Below, in pieces: positions 1-8,500 of a stretch of 13,690 nt of DNA. How positions within the stretch are numbered: position 1 is the stretch's first letter; each line of letters starts with the position of its first letter. The stretch covers positions 1 to 13,690 of the forward strand of contig QMNM01000011.1 in assembly GCA_003647765.1 (NCBI GenBank), written 5' to 3'. The notes under the pieces were generated by a model, which saw only the letters and a list, made by a program, of their open reading frames with translations, searched no databases and was not told the DNA's origin. The stretch is from Candidatus Cloacimonadota bacterium. Lineage in GTDB: Bacteria; Cloacimonadota; Cloacimonadia; JGIOTU-2; B8-G9. A program made the position numbers and the translations under genes.

Positions 1-110
1 GAACGCTTTCTTTGACTTAGCGTGTGGATTTATCCACTCGCAATTAGTTTGAACTTATAATAATAAAATTATTACACTGCGAAAGTCCTGTGCGAAAGTC
101 CTGTAAATAA
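1..110 (+). repeat. Dispersed terminator-linked repeat, copy 1 (left end cut by window)
   Basis: Bases 1-46 match the reverse complement of 5281-5326 at 42 of 46 positions. All four differences (10, 16, 20, 34) are transitions. Similarity continues more weakly beyond this: gaacttata at 51-59 and a gcgaaagtcct-type motif near 80-90 both have counterparts in the other copy. Bases 24-37 form a small perfect hairpin (gtgga/tccac, loop ttta). The first seven bases plus the T-rich run after them look like the right arm and tail of the terminator seen complete in copy 2. Copy 1 may therefore end a rightward gene lying to the left of the window; this is inference, because the left arm is missing. Confidence 0.7.
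78..103 (+). repeat. 13-bp tandem duplication (two perfect copies)
   Basis: The unit tgcgaaagtcctg occurs twice back to back, at 78-90 and 91-103. The related repeat copy at 5229-5326 (read on the minus strand) has only one diverged version (tgcaaaagtccta), so the second unit here is probably a local duplication. No function can be read from it. Confidence 0.85.
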
Positions 111-238
111 AACATCATTATAAATGGTGTTGGGACACTAATTTTTACAGTATATACATAGCGATTAATACAGTGTTTAGGCAATTTTTTACAGATTTCA
201 GGAAACTGCAACATCCTGACTAATGGGATATTTAAACA

Positions 239-2095
239 ATGGGTAAAATAAAAATACTTTCGGAAGAAGTGATAAATCACATTGCGGCTGGTGAGGTAGT
301 AGAGAGGCCAGCATCAGTTGTGAAAGAGCTGATAGAAAATTCATTAGATGCTGGTGCAGATGAAATATCTGTTTTCATTAAGCAAGGTGGTAAAAACTTA
401 ATAAAGGTTATTGATAATGGCTGTGGAATGGATAAAGAAGATGCTCTATTATCTATAAAAGGACATTCTACAAGTAAAATCTATAATACAGATGACATTG
501 CTAATATCTCAACTTTAGGTTTTCGTGGTGAAGCACTGCCAAGTATTGCTTCCATCTCACAAATGGAAATTATCACTCTACCGAATGATACTACAAAAAA
601 GAATGCTGTAAAAATAAGTATTGCAGGTGGGAAAATTCAGAATGTACAAGAAGTCGCAGCAAATCCTGGAACAATTGTAATTGTGAAAAATATTTTCTAC
701 AATTTACCAGCCAGAAGAAAATTTCTAAAAAGCGTAAGAACCGAGCTAAATCATATAATCAATCATATCTATCGTCTGGCACTAAGCCATCATAATGTGA
801 GTTTTAACTTAATTCATAATGATAAAGAATTATTTAACTATCCCAAAACTATTGATAGTGGACAAAGAATTGCTGAGATGTTTGGTAAAGAATTTTTGAT
901 GCAGGAATTAACAGAAGTTCATAACGAAAATAATATATTTCAGTTAACTGGTTATGTAGCTGGTTATATTGAAGATGACAGCAAATTTGCTGAGTATCAT
1001 TATATGTTTATAAATGGTAGATATATTCAGAATAAGATTATTTATCATGCAATTAGAAAAGGATATGAGCCATTTGCAAAAAAAATACGAGCATATAGTA
1101 AAGGCAAATTGCCACCTTACATTTTATTTCTTAATATTCCTACTTATATGGCTGATTTTAATGTTTCACCAACAAAGATAGAAGTCAGATTTATGAGTGG
1201 AATGCAAGTACATAGTTTTATAGAAGATTCTATAAGCAAAGCTCTTTTGGAATATCAAAATAAGAAATATCAGGAACTGCGTAAAAAAGTATTGCGATTT
1301 CAAAATGAGGAAAAAATTGATACTAAGGATAATAGCAGTAAGAAATTACAAAAGGCATTCTCTCACACAAAAGATAGAAAGCTCTTTTCCTCGTATAAAA
1401 AGGATTTGCAACAAATTTATCAATCAAATATCTTTCAAAAGAGCAGTCAAGAAGATGAGCAGATTCAAAAAATATTAGCGCATTCAGAAGAGCCAAGCCA
1501 AAAAATATCAGAAGAAAATATCATAAATCCATGGCAATTCCACAATACTTATATATTCGTGCAGATTAAAGACAATGTTGTAATCATAGACCAACATGCA
1601 GCTCATGAAAGAATACTTTATGAAAAAATATTAGCCAGATTAGAAGGAGAACAAGGAAAATCGCAAAAACTGTTATTCCCATTGGTATTGGATTTACCAG
1701 CACATCTCAGTCCAATCATTCAAGATTTAGTCGCAGAGAATATAAATCTTTTTCATCAAATCGGTTTTAGATTGAAAACATTCAGCGGAAATTCACTAAT
1801 AGTAGAAGAAATTCCTTATGAAATTCACGATTGGCATAAAGGCGAAGTGCTTATAGAAATTCTTAAACAATTACAAGAAGAGCAGAAATTGGGGCATAAC
1901 TTGAAAGAGAGTTTAGCAAAATCTTATGCTTGTAAAGCTGCAATTAAAGCTGGCAAGAAATTAAGTAAAAAAGAGATAATAAGCTTATTGAACAGCCTTT
2001 TTGCTACTAAAAATCCATTTTTCTGCCCACATGGCAGGCCTGTTATTATCCAAATAGGACTAAATGAGCTTGAAAAACGATTTGGTAGAATATAG
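239..2095 (+). CDS. mutL: DNA mismatch repair protein MutL (endonuclease type)
   Basis: MutL couples mismatch recognition by MutS to strand incision and removal. The N-terminal GHKL ATPase is intact: the helix with E33 and N34, DNGCGM at 59-64, and the ATP-lid motif GFRGEAL at 94-100. A low-complexity linker at about 345-435 joins it to the C-terminal dimerisation/nuclease domain. That domain carries the metal-binding DQHAxxExxxxE motif (D451-E462), an ACKAAIKA motif with C565, and CPHGRP at 596-601. These mark the nicking form found in bacteria without MutH, unlike E. coli MutL. The 618-residue length is normal. The start is fixed by an in-frame TAA at 233-235 and the family-typical N-terminus. 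No good Shine-Dalgarno is visible; only a gggat lies some 13 bases upstream. It leads a plus-strand block but is separated from miaA by 212 bp of repeat-derived sequence, so cotranscription is uncertain. Confidence 0.98.
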   Translation: MGKIKILSEEVINHIAAGEVVERPASVVKELIENSLDAGADEISVFIKQGGKNLIKVIDNGCGMDKEDALLSIKGHSTSKIYNTDDIANISTLGFRGEALPSIASISQMEIITLPNDTTKKNAVKISIAGGKIQNVQEVAANPGTIVIVKNIFYNLPARRKFLKSVRTELNHIINHIYRLALSHHNVSFNLIHNDKELFNYPKTIDSGQRIAEMFGKEFLMQELTEVHNENNIFQLTGYVAGYIEDDSKFAEYHYMFINGRYIQNKIIYHAIRKGYEPFAKKIRAYSKGKLPPYILFLNIPTYMADFNVSPTKIEVRFMSGMQVHSFIEDSISKALLEYQNKKYQELRKKVLRFQNEEKIDTKDNSSKKLQKAFSHTKDRKLFSSYKKDLQQIYQSNIFQKSSQEDEQIQKILAHSEEPSQKISEENIINPWQFHNTYIFVQIKDNVVIIDQHAAHERILYEKILARLEGEQGKSQKLLFPLVLDLPAHLSPIIQDLVAENINLFHQIGFRLKTFSGNSLIVEEIPYEIHDWHKGEVLIEILKQLQEEQKLGHNLKESLAKSYACKAAIKAGKKLSKKEIISLLNSLFATKNPFFCPHGRPVIIQIGLNELEKRFGRI

Positions 2096-2103
2096 GACAA
2101 AGA

Positions 2104-2299
2104 TTTCCAGCCACCAAGAACACTAAGTTACACTAATGATTTTTTATTCAAAACTTTATTTTAGTGCTACTTCTATGGGTTTTTAGAGTGTAGTCAGGAA
2201 AATTAAAAAAATATTCTCTGTGTTCTCTGTGTCTCTGTGGTAAATATTTCGTGAACTTCGTGGCTATATTTTTCAGCCACCAAGAACACTGAACATTAA
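2104..2299. repeat. Degenerate dispersed repeat between mutL and miaA (CTCTGTG / AGCCACCAAGA type)
   Basis: A 17-bp sequence, cagccaccaagaacact, occurs identically at 2108-2124 and 2274-2290. Between the copies, 2216-2240 carries three CTCTGTG units. The pair gtggct (2260-2265) and agccac (2275-2280) forms a small inverted repeat, and cactaa (2121-2126) pairs with ttagtg (2161-2166). Sequences of this flavour are common as non-coding dispersed repeats in many bacterial genomes (from memory, not searched). Reading the minus strand gives a meaningless peptide rich in His, Arg and Glu, typical of spurious ORFs over such elements. The element runs up to within ten bases of the miaA start and probably supplies its 5' untranslated region. 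Confidence 0.7.
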
Positions 2300-2307
2300 A
2301 ACCAAAA

Positions 2308-3219
2308 ATGCAGAAATTGATTATTATTTGTGGACCTACTTGCGTAGGCAAGTCCTTTTTAGCTGGGAAAATAGCCGAACAAATAGATGTAGAGATAATC
2401 TCTGCTGATTCAAGACAGATATATCGGTATATGGATATTGGCACTGCTAAACCAACTGCTGATGAGCAAAAGAAGATACCATATCATTTGATTGATATTA
2501 AAAGTCCAAATGAAAAGTATAGTGCTGGAGAATTCGCACAAGACGCTGATAAAAAAATAAATGAAGTCATTGCTAGAAATAATAAACCACTAATAGTTGG
2601 TGGCACAGGATTCTATATTAAGGCATTATTAGATGGCTTAAGCCCTATCCCTCAAATTCCAACTGAAATCAGACAAAAAATCAAACAATTAGCACAAAAA
2701 CAGGGCTCATTCTTTTTATATAACAAATTACTTTGCGCAGATAGAATTGCAGCAAAGAACATTCATCCAAATGATACAAAAAAAATCATACGAGCATTAG
2801 AAGTATATGAATATACTGGAAAACCTATATCTTATTTCTGGAATATTCAGCCAGATACAAAATATAGTGCTCTTATAATATTTATTACTCAACAGCGTGA
2901 GAAATTATACAAAAGAATCAATAATCGTGTTGATAGAATGATGGAACTTGGACTGCTGGATGAAGTAAAAAATTTACTGAGTAATGGCTATAATAGAGAT
3001 ACTTCAGGTATGAAATCTGTTGGTTATCAAGAATTGATAGATTACTTAGATGGTAAGTATGGTTTAGACAAAGCAATTGAACTAATAAAACAACACACTC
3101 GCAATTTTGCAAAGAGACAATTCACATGGTTTAGAAAAACAAACTTAGATTTGACAATTGATATAGATGATATTAACTTATGTAGTATAATTGATACGAT
3201 TAAGGAGTTCTGGAGGTAA
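2308..3219 (+). CDS. miaA: tRNA dimethylallyltransferase MiaA
   Basis: Transfers a dimethylallyl group to N6 of A37 in tRNAs reading UNN codons, the first step toward ms2i6A. It shows the P-loop GPTCVGKS (9-16), the catalytic and substrate-binding ADSRQIYRYMDIGTAKP segment (33-49, Asp34 as the conserved acid), GGTGFYIKAL (98-107), MKSVGYQE (235-242) and QFTWFRK (271-277). At 303 residues it is full length. The P-loop has Cys-Val where Ala-Ser or similar is usual, which leaves the glycine, lysine and serine intact. The start is limited by an in-frame TGA at 2290-2292. No Shine-Dalgarno is evident in the repeat-derived leader. The stop is two bases before the next gene, so miaA and the isomerase are almost certainly one transcript. 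Confidence 0.97.
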   Translation: MQKLIIICGPTCVGKSFLAGKIAEQIDVEIISADSRQIYRYMDIGTAKPTADEQKKIPYHLIDIKSPNEKYSAGEFAQDADKKINEVIARNNKPLIVGGTGFYIKALLDGLSPIPQIPTEIRQKIKQLAQKQGSFFLYNKLLCADRIAAKNIHPNDTKKIIRALEVYEYTGKPISYFWNIQPDTKYSALIIFITQQREKLYKRINNRVDRMMELGLLDEVKNLLSNGYNRDTSGMKSVGYQELIDYLDGKYGLDKAIELIKQHTRNFAKRQFTWFRKTNLDLTIDIDDINLCSIIDTIKEFWR

Positions 3220-3221
3220 AC
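3207..3221 (+). promoter_or_regulatory. Strong Shine-Dalgarno overlapping the end of miaA
   Basis: A GGAGG core lies in the last codons of miaA, overlapping its TAA stop region and a few bases before the ATG at 3222. This sets the start of the isomerase and suggests translational coupling with miaA. Confidence 0.8.
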
Positions 3222-4088
3222 ATGATTGTTGCAATTGTAAATAATTATGTAATTTTTGAGAAAGAGTATAATGCGGAATTATGTCAAATGTTAATAGAAG
3301 AGAATAGGAAAAGTATTACTGATAGGGATAAGGATAGAGCCCTATATCAATTGATTGATGTCCACCTGTTATTAGGTAAAGTGCAAAAAGAAAATTACAA
3401 AATTGATGAGCAGTTAGTTTATGATAACATTCTTGATATTATGCTTCAGTTTCCATCTAAAGATGAATTTGAAAAGATGATGACTTTTTATAATATATCA
3501 ATAGAGGATTTGGGCAATCTGATTAGAGACAATTTATTGGTTAAGATATTTATTAAAAAGAAATTTTACGATAGAATCCATTTCCATAAGCAGCAGATAA
3601 GAAGGTTTTGTAAAACTCATTCCGAATTTTTTACTATACCTGAAAAATTAAGAGTTAGACATATTTTAATAAAAGGGCATACACATCATAGTTTTGAAAA
3701 GGTAAATGAAATTTATGACATGATAAAAAATGGTTATGGTTTTGCGTTTTTAGCTCGAAGATATTCTGATTGCCCAAGTAGAAAAATAGGCGGGGACCTG
3801 GGATATTTTATTCGTGGTAAGATGTTGCCTTCTTTTGAAAAAGCTGCATTTTCCCTATCTATCGGCGAAATAAGTAAACCAGTAAGAACATATCTTGGTT
3901 ATCATATTATACAACTAATTGATAAAATAGGATGTTGTCAGTTAAGGTTTGATAAAGTCGTGGATGTATTAAAAAAGAGATTGGAAAGAATTCAGGCAGA
4001 AATTGAGCTACTTAAGTATATCAAGAAATTGCGTGATACTGCTAAAATAACCATCAATTATCCTATAATATCAAAGGTGAGGGGATAA
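3222..4088 (+). CDS. Parvulin-type peptidyl-prolyl cis-trans isomerase (SurA/PrsA-like), no visible signal peptide
   Basis: The likely role is cis-trans isomerisation of prolyl bonds during protein folding. The N-terminal part (about 1-135) is helical and SurA/PrsA-like, opening with a short AIVNNYVI strand where such chaperones usually read VNGxxI. The parvulin domain spans about 142-235: RVRHILIK (144-151), the helix to FAFLARRYSDCPS (174-186), GGDLGYF (190-196), the PSFEKAAFSLSIGEIS block (203-218) and GYHIIQLID (226-234). A basic helical tail follows to 288. Family members normally work outside the cytoplasm, yet no signal peptide or lipobox can be seen: the chaperone fold begins within about three residues of the start. 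The start is backed by a strong Shine-Dalgarno and a 2-bp gap after miaA. It may be a cytoplasmic paralogue or one exported without a classical signal. Family assignment is firm, partner and location are not. Confidence 0.87.
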   Translation: MIVAIVNNYVIFEKEYNAELCQMLIEENRKSITDRDKDRALYQLIDVHLLLGKVQKENYKIDEQLVYDNILDIMLQFPSKDEFEKMMTFYNISIEDLGNLIRDNLLVKIFIKKKFYDRIHFHKQQIRRFCKTHSEFFTIPEKLRVRHILIKGHTHHSFEKVNEIYDMIKNGYGFAFLARRYSDCPSRKIGGDLGYFIRGKMLPSFEKAAFSLSIGEISKPVRTYLGYHIIQLIDKIGCCQLRFDKVVDVLKKRLERIQAEIELLKYIKKLRDTAKITINYPIISKVRG

Positions 4089-4309
4089 TAACATTATTCA
4101 AAGGAGATATTGATAAGGACAAAGTGAATATAGTGTCTTGGAATTGTAGAGATAAAACAAGCAAAGAAGTTGGTTCTGCAAAATAGAGTTTTCCTGTTAT
4201 TGCGAAGGATGATTTGTTAGGGTCCTGCAATCTCATCTTAGTTGGAATGACATCGTTTCTACTTATTTTGAATGACTCATAATTAAACAACAAAGGTTAA
4301 GTCAGATTT
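4089..4309. other. Intergenic region between the isomerase and deoC, with a degenerate palindromic repeat
   Basis: No gene is convincing here. Bases 4199-4231 form an imperfect hairpin: attgc and agga on the left (4199-4203, 4206-4209) pair with tcct and gcaat on the right (4223-4231), with a 2-base bulge. The block continues as a caatctca...ggaatgaca string to about 4251. This TTGCGA...GCAATCTC...GGAATGACA layout resembles the small palindromic dispersed elements of many bacteria; the resemblance is from memory. A GGAG-like site near 4100 is followed by no usable start. No T-tailed terminator is evident. Confidence 0.5.
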
Positions 4310-5119
4310 ATGAATAAAGTAAGGAAAATTGCGTTGGAGTTATTTCCATATTTGGATGAAAATATTAAATGCCTATGCAATGGTGAACACGATATCTGTC
4401 TGCAATGTATTGTATGCCATGCAAAGAAATATGAGCCAGTCAAAATAGAGATTCCTCAACAACCAAAAGATATAGCAAAATATATTGACCATACTGCACT
4501 TAAACCAGATACTAGGATTCAGGATATAAAAAGATTGTGTGAACAAGCAGATAAGTATCACTTTGCATCAGTTTGTGTTAATCCAATATATGTTTCTTAT
4601 GCTAAAGAATTTTTACAGAAAAGTGATAATATCGCTGTATGTAGTGTTATAGGATTTCCATTGTCAGCAAATAGGACAGAGACGAAACTTAAAGAGTTGG
4701 AATTATCCTTACAGGATGGAGCAGAAGAGATTGATATGGTAATTAATTTGGGAATGCTGATGTCTGGTAAATATCAAATTGTAGAGCAAGAGATAGCGGA
4801 AATATCAAAAGTATGTAGAGATAATAATGTGATACTGAAAGTGATTTTGGAGAATTGTCTGTTGAATGAAGATAAGAAAATCATTGCCAATCTTCTTGCT
4901 AAAAAAGCAGGAGCGGATTTTGTTAAGACCTCTACTGGCTTCTCTTCTGGTGGTGCAGAAGTAATGGATGTTAAGTTGATGAGAAAAATCGTTGGTAATT
5001 ACATAGGCGTGAAAGCCGCGGCTGGCATACGCACTTTTGAAAAAGCAAAAGCAATGATACAAGCAGGAGCTAATAGAATTGGTGCAAGTGCAAGTTTAAA
5101 TATCATTAAGAGAGATTAG
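4310..5119 (+). CDS. deoC: Deoxyribose-phosphate aldolase with a cysteine-rich N-terminal extension
   Basis: Splits 2-deoxyribose-5-phosphate into glyceraldehyde-3-phosphate and acetaldehyde, the last step of deoxynucleoside catabolism. The TIM-barrel core begins at YIDHTALKP (58-66). Catalytic residues are present: D142 in EEIDMVIN, the Schiff-base lysine K206 in FVKTSTGF, and K235 in GVKAAAGIRT, equivalent to E. coli D102, K167 and K201. The protein has 269 residues, about 40-50 more than the short form of the family. The excess is an N-terminal segment with five cysteines (C21, C23, C30, C33, C36) plus H27 and H37, spaced CxC-x6-CxxCxxC, which looks able to bind a metal. The extension is real unless a non-ATG start is used, because the next in-frame ATG is M143; an in-frame TAA at 4298-4300 limits upstream starts. 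The Shine-Dalgarno is weak (aaagg, 13 bases upstream). No other nucleoside-catabolism gene is adjacent. Confidence 0.96.
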   Translation: MNKVRKIALELFPYLDENIKCLCNGEHDICLQCIVCHAKKYEPVKIEIPQQPKDIAKYIDHTALKPDTRIQDIKRLCEQADKYHFASVCVNPIYVSYAKEFLQKSDNIAVCSVIGFPLSANRTETKLKELELSLQDGAEEIDMVINLGMLMSGKYQIVEQEIAEISKVCRDNNVILKVILENCLLNEDKKIIANLLAKKAGADFVKTSTGFSSGGAEVMDVKLMRKIVGNYIGVKAAAGIRTFEKAKAMIQAGANRIGASASLNIIKRD

Positions 5120-5228
5120 TTAGATTGCGACAGTGTAATTTTATTTCGTTAAAACTCCGAAGAACAAGACGCTGATGTTACACTTGATCTTACAGGATTT
5201 GTAATCTTGTATGTTATTATCATAAATA

Positions 5229-5326
5229 CCATTAGGACTTTTGCAGAATAGTTATATAAGTTCGCTTAAAAAAGTACAAATAATTGCGAGTGAATAAATC
5301 CACACGTTAAATCAAAAAAAGCGTTC
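5229..5326 (-). repeat. Dispersed terminator-linked repeat, copy 2
   Basis: This is the inverted partner of the repeat at the window's left edge. The conserved core is 5281-5326, and weaker similarity extends left to the aggacttttgcag motif near 5235. On the minus strand the core starts within a terminator hairpin and then carries a second small hairpin (5290-5303). One of the four differences from copy 1 changes a G-C pair of that second hairpin into a G-U pair in the minus-strand RNA, so the fold is kept. Its orientation matches the end of the leftward kinase gene. Confidence 0.7.
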
Positions 5327-5337
5327 TAAAGAACGCT
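5314..5337 (-). terminator. Intrinsic terminator of the leftward kinase transcript
   Basis: Read on the minus strand, agcgttc (5337-5331) pairs with gaacgct (5326-5320) around a 4-base loop. The stem is seven perfect pairs and is followed at once by a T run (A7 on the plus strand, 5314-5320). It lies about 175 bases past the kinase stop. On the plus strand no T tract follows the stem, so it should work only leftward. Confidence 0.8.
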
Positions 5338-5445
5338 ATTAAAAGGACACTTTAGCCTCTTTTTATTCCTTTATGCATTATGCTCTTACACTGTCGTAAC
5401 ATCTATTTGTACCTTATTTGTGTTCTTTTGTGGCTAAAGAAATAC

Positions 5446-5494
5446 GCACTACGCCTTACGCATTACGCACTACGCATTACGCACTACGCCTTAC
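5446..5494 (+). repeat. 7-bp tandem array, seven units of GC(A/C)(C/T)TAC
   Basis: Seven consecutive 7-mers run from 5446 to 5494, in the order gcactac, gccttac, gcattac, gcactac, gcattac, gcactac, gccttac. An incomplete degenerate stretch lies just upstream (tgcattatgctcttac, about 5373-5388). The array ends 17 bp from the stop codon of the large kinase. A closely related array sits inside that kinase gene (8875-8958) and a two-unit remnant lies at 13629-13641, all in the same orientation. Confidence 0.95.
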
Positions 5495-5511
5495 GCTTGA
5501 ACTGATTTATC

Positions 5512-8500
5512 CTAAAACCCTGTTCTATGCAAAGGCAAAGATACAAAGAAAATAGAACCTTCACCTTTATTACTTTTCACCCAAATTTTGCCATTATGTA
5601 AATCAACAATAGTTTTAGCCACAGCTAATCCTAATCCTAGTCCAGATGACTTATATTCCATCAAACCAGAATGATGTGAGTTAATATCACCGACTAAATA
5701 AAATTCCTTGAATATATTTTCTTGTTCCTCTAATGGCACGCCTATGCCATTATCTTCTACATAAATAACTAATGATGTTTGCCCCTCTATTTTCTCATTT
5801 TGGAATCGTGATATACGGCTACCAATGGTAATTTTGCCATAATTATCTGTAAATTTTATAGCATTTGATATTAAACTATTAAGTAGGCTATTGATACTGT
5901 CTCTATTTATTTTTACTTTTGGCAAATCCTGTGCGAGATTCATAATCAGGTTCTGGTTCCGTTGTTTTGCAAAGAGCTTCATTTCTGAATATACTTCTTT
6001 AATAACTTCGTTAATATCTTCTTCCTTTTTTTCCAGAACATCTATATTTTTTACTTCACCTAATCGTAGAATACTTTGAGAACTATTTATTAGACGCTCT
6101 ATATTTTTTTTCATTATAGGGATTACTTCATTTAATTTCTTGTTTAGCTCTATCTCTGGATTAGATAACATTTTTAAGTATCCAGATAAAGTAGTTAGAG
6201 GAGTATTAAGCTCATGAGAAACTAAATGAATGAATTCTCTTCTAATTTTATCCGATTTTTTAAGTTCAGCATGGGCATTTTCCAATCTACTATAGTCAAG
6301 AGCATTTTTGATTGCAACAGAAACCTGCAATAAAAAGAGCTCTAAAAGTTTTTCATCAAATTTAAGAATTTTTTCCTTTGCTCCCAAATTATCAAGATAT
6401 AGATAACCAAAGTATTTATTATTTACTTTAACTGGTGAACAATATATAGAGTGTAGCTCATTTCTTCTAATGCTTAAAGAATCATTAAATTCATTATGTT
6501 CCATAGCATCTAAAGTAATAATTGGTAAACCATATTCACTAACATCTTTTATAATAGTTGTACTAACTTGAAGATTATTATTAGGAATGACCTCTTCATA
6601 TTTATTAATGTTTACTTTGAAAAGTAAATTATCATTTTTATCAATACGCACAAAAAATCCTCTTTCTGCACCAGATAAGTGAATAGCATATTTAGTGATA
6701 GCAAATAGTAATTCATCCAAGTTCATAATCATGTAGATATTTTTTGCAGATTCTAATAATCCTGCAATCTTTTTCTGTTGCTCTTCTATATACTTATGCT
6801 CCCCAATTTTGTATAGTAAAATTGTAAGATAGAGCTGAGTCCTTTTTATAAGCATCTTTTCTCTATTTGTAAAAACTAATTCTCCATTATCAGCAAAAAT
6901 CCCTACTCCTACTCGTTCATTTTGCAAAATAAGTGGGACAAATATATAATGTCTATCATCAATGTCTTTATACAGAATCTCTTTTGTATTAAGAGAATGA
7001 GTTATCCATTTATATATCAGCTCATCACGAACCTCTTCTTTATAAAAATTATATCTTATAAATGGCTCTTTTTTCTCTGCAATTTCTTCACTTGTTATAA
7101 TCGCAAATTTATAAGGGCTAATAACTGCTCTAATCTGTTTCCCAATGAAAAATTTTACTCGCTCCCTATCTCTAAGGTAAATTAAACTAAGAAATAATGG
7201 CTCCATTTTACTACTAAAAAAAGATTCTCTTGGGACAATATACTTTTTAATATCTACTTTATGAATATTTTCCTGATAGTCATTTGCTGCTAAATAAGAT
7301 GCCTTTTTTTTCTCATCTAATCCAGAAATAAGTTTCTTTACTGTATTTTGATAATTTCTAAAATATTCTTGCGATTTATCCTTTATTTTTAATGCATTAT
7401 ATACTATAAATAGTGAAAATTGAGTATGAACTAACAATACTAAGCAATTCATATCGTAGAAATTTTGTTCACAATCTAATAGTTCTCTGAGAATCTGTCG
7501 TAAATGGACATTTTTATCATACATATTTATTTGTGCAGATAATAAATTCAGATAATATTTCCAATATTTAAAACCATTTCTTTGTGTAATAGCACTTACT
7601 TTTTTAAGGTAAATAAGAGCATCTTTATAATTCCCTAAATTATAATAACATTTTATTAACGGTATTGTATCAACTACATACGCGTATTCATTTTCATTTT
7701 TTTCTGCTAAATTGATAGAAGTTTTAAAGAATTCAGTTGCTTTATTATATTCTTTCTTATGAAAATGGATCCATCCTTGAATTTGACTGATAAATTCTTG
7801 TTCAAGGCTATAATCTAATTCGCTTTTTTTAATGCTAACATAAATTTTCTCTAATTCCTCAATTTCGCCAATATTGTAAAGATAAAAGCAATAGGACTTA
7901 ACAAAAGCATCAATTTTAGTCGGCTTTTTAGTTTTGTAAAACATTGGACTATTTTTAGCTATAAAATTTAATGTCTCTTGAAAAGGTCTTATTTTCCCAA
8001 TTAAGAATGTATATCTGGACAATATTCTTTTTTCAAATTTTTTATCATCAATAGATCTGGCTATTTTCAATGATTCCTTATAATAATTATCAGATGATTT
8101 AAAATCACCCATTTTATAAGTAGTTTCAGCTAAATTAAATTTTCCTAAAGCAATTCCAGTCCGATTTTCTGTCTCCTCAAAATACTTAAGAGCTTGAGTA
8201 AAATTATCATAAGCTGTATTTAAATTACCTCTTTTTAATTCTATATCACCTATATTGTTATACACACTTGCTAAGTATATATGATTATTTCTTTTTTCCC
8301 AGATCTGACGAGCCATTTGAAAATATTCACTTGCCAATTTTAGATTATTTTTTACATTATAAATCAACGCTGTATTATTATAAATTCTAGCCAATATATC
8401 TTGAAATTTGTGCTGTATAGCAATTTGTTCACCTTTTCTTAAATATTGTAATGCATTATCATAGTATTCATTAAGATAGTAATGAATCCCTATCAAGTTA

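Larger units (their letters stand above)
5120..5511. other. Repeat-rich convergent intergenic region
   Basis: Between the ends of deoC (plus) and the large kinase (minus) lie only repeats and hairpins. Bases 5191-5211 form a 9-bp stem (tacaggatt/aatcttgta, one G-T pair) with a 3-base loop. An 11-bp sequence, cgacagtgtaa (5128-5138), recurs inverted at 5386-5396. The region also contains terminator-linked repeat copy 2, a minus-strand terminator and a 7-bp tandem array, listed separately. A start-less open frame at about 5149-5250 gives no recognisable protein. Confidence 0.7.

Noticed and set aside
44-280. 78-codon minus-strand open frame across the mutL leader
   Set aside because: It covers the tandem 13-bp repeat and the start of mutL, and shows no domain or ribosome site.
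2148-2444. 98-codon open frame on the minus strand rich in His-Arg-Glu
   Set aside because: It overlaps the start of miaA and translates the CTCTGTG-type repeat. The composition is typical of a spurious frame over non-coding repeats.
4063-4293. 76-codon minus-strand open frame over the isomerase-deoC gap
   Set aside because: It reads through the palindromic repeat-like element, has no recognisable domain and overlaps the end of the isomerase gene.
5149-5250. Start-less open frame reading like ADVTLDLTGF followed by a hydrophobic run
   Set aside because: No start codon or ribosome site, an in-frame stop just upstream, and it lies over a hairpin and repeat copy. A gene remnant is possible but unsupported.
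1-5326. Composite transposon bounded by inverted repeats
   Set aside because: The enclosed genes are housekeeping (mutL, miaA, PPIase, deoC), no transposase or target-site duplication is visible, and the repeats are better explained as terminator-linked dispersed elements.
5446-5494. Possible CRISPR array from regular short repeats
   Set aside because: Units are 7 bp, directly adjacent and without spacers. This is a tandem array, not repeat-spacer architecture, and no cas gene is present.
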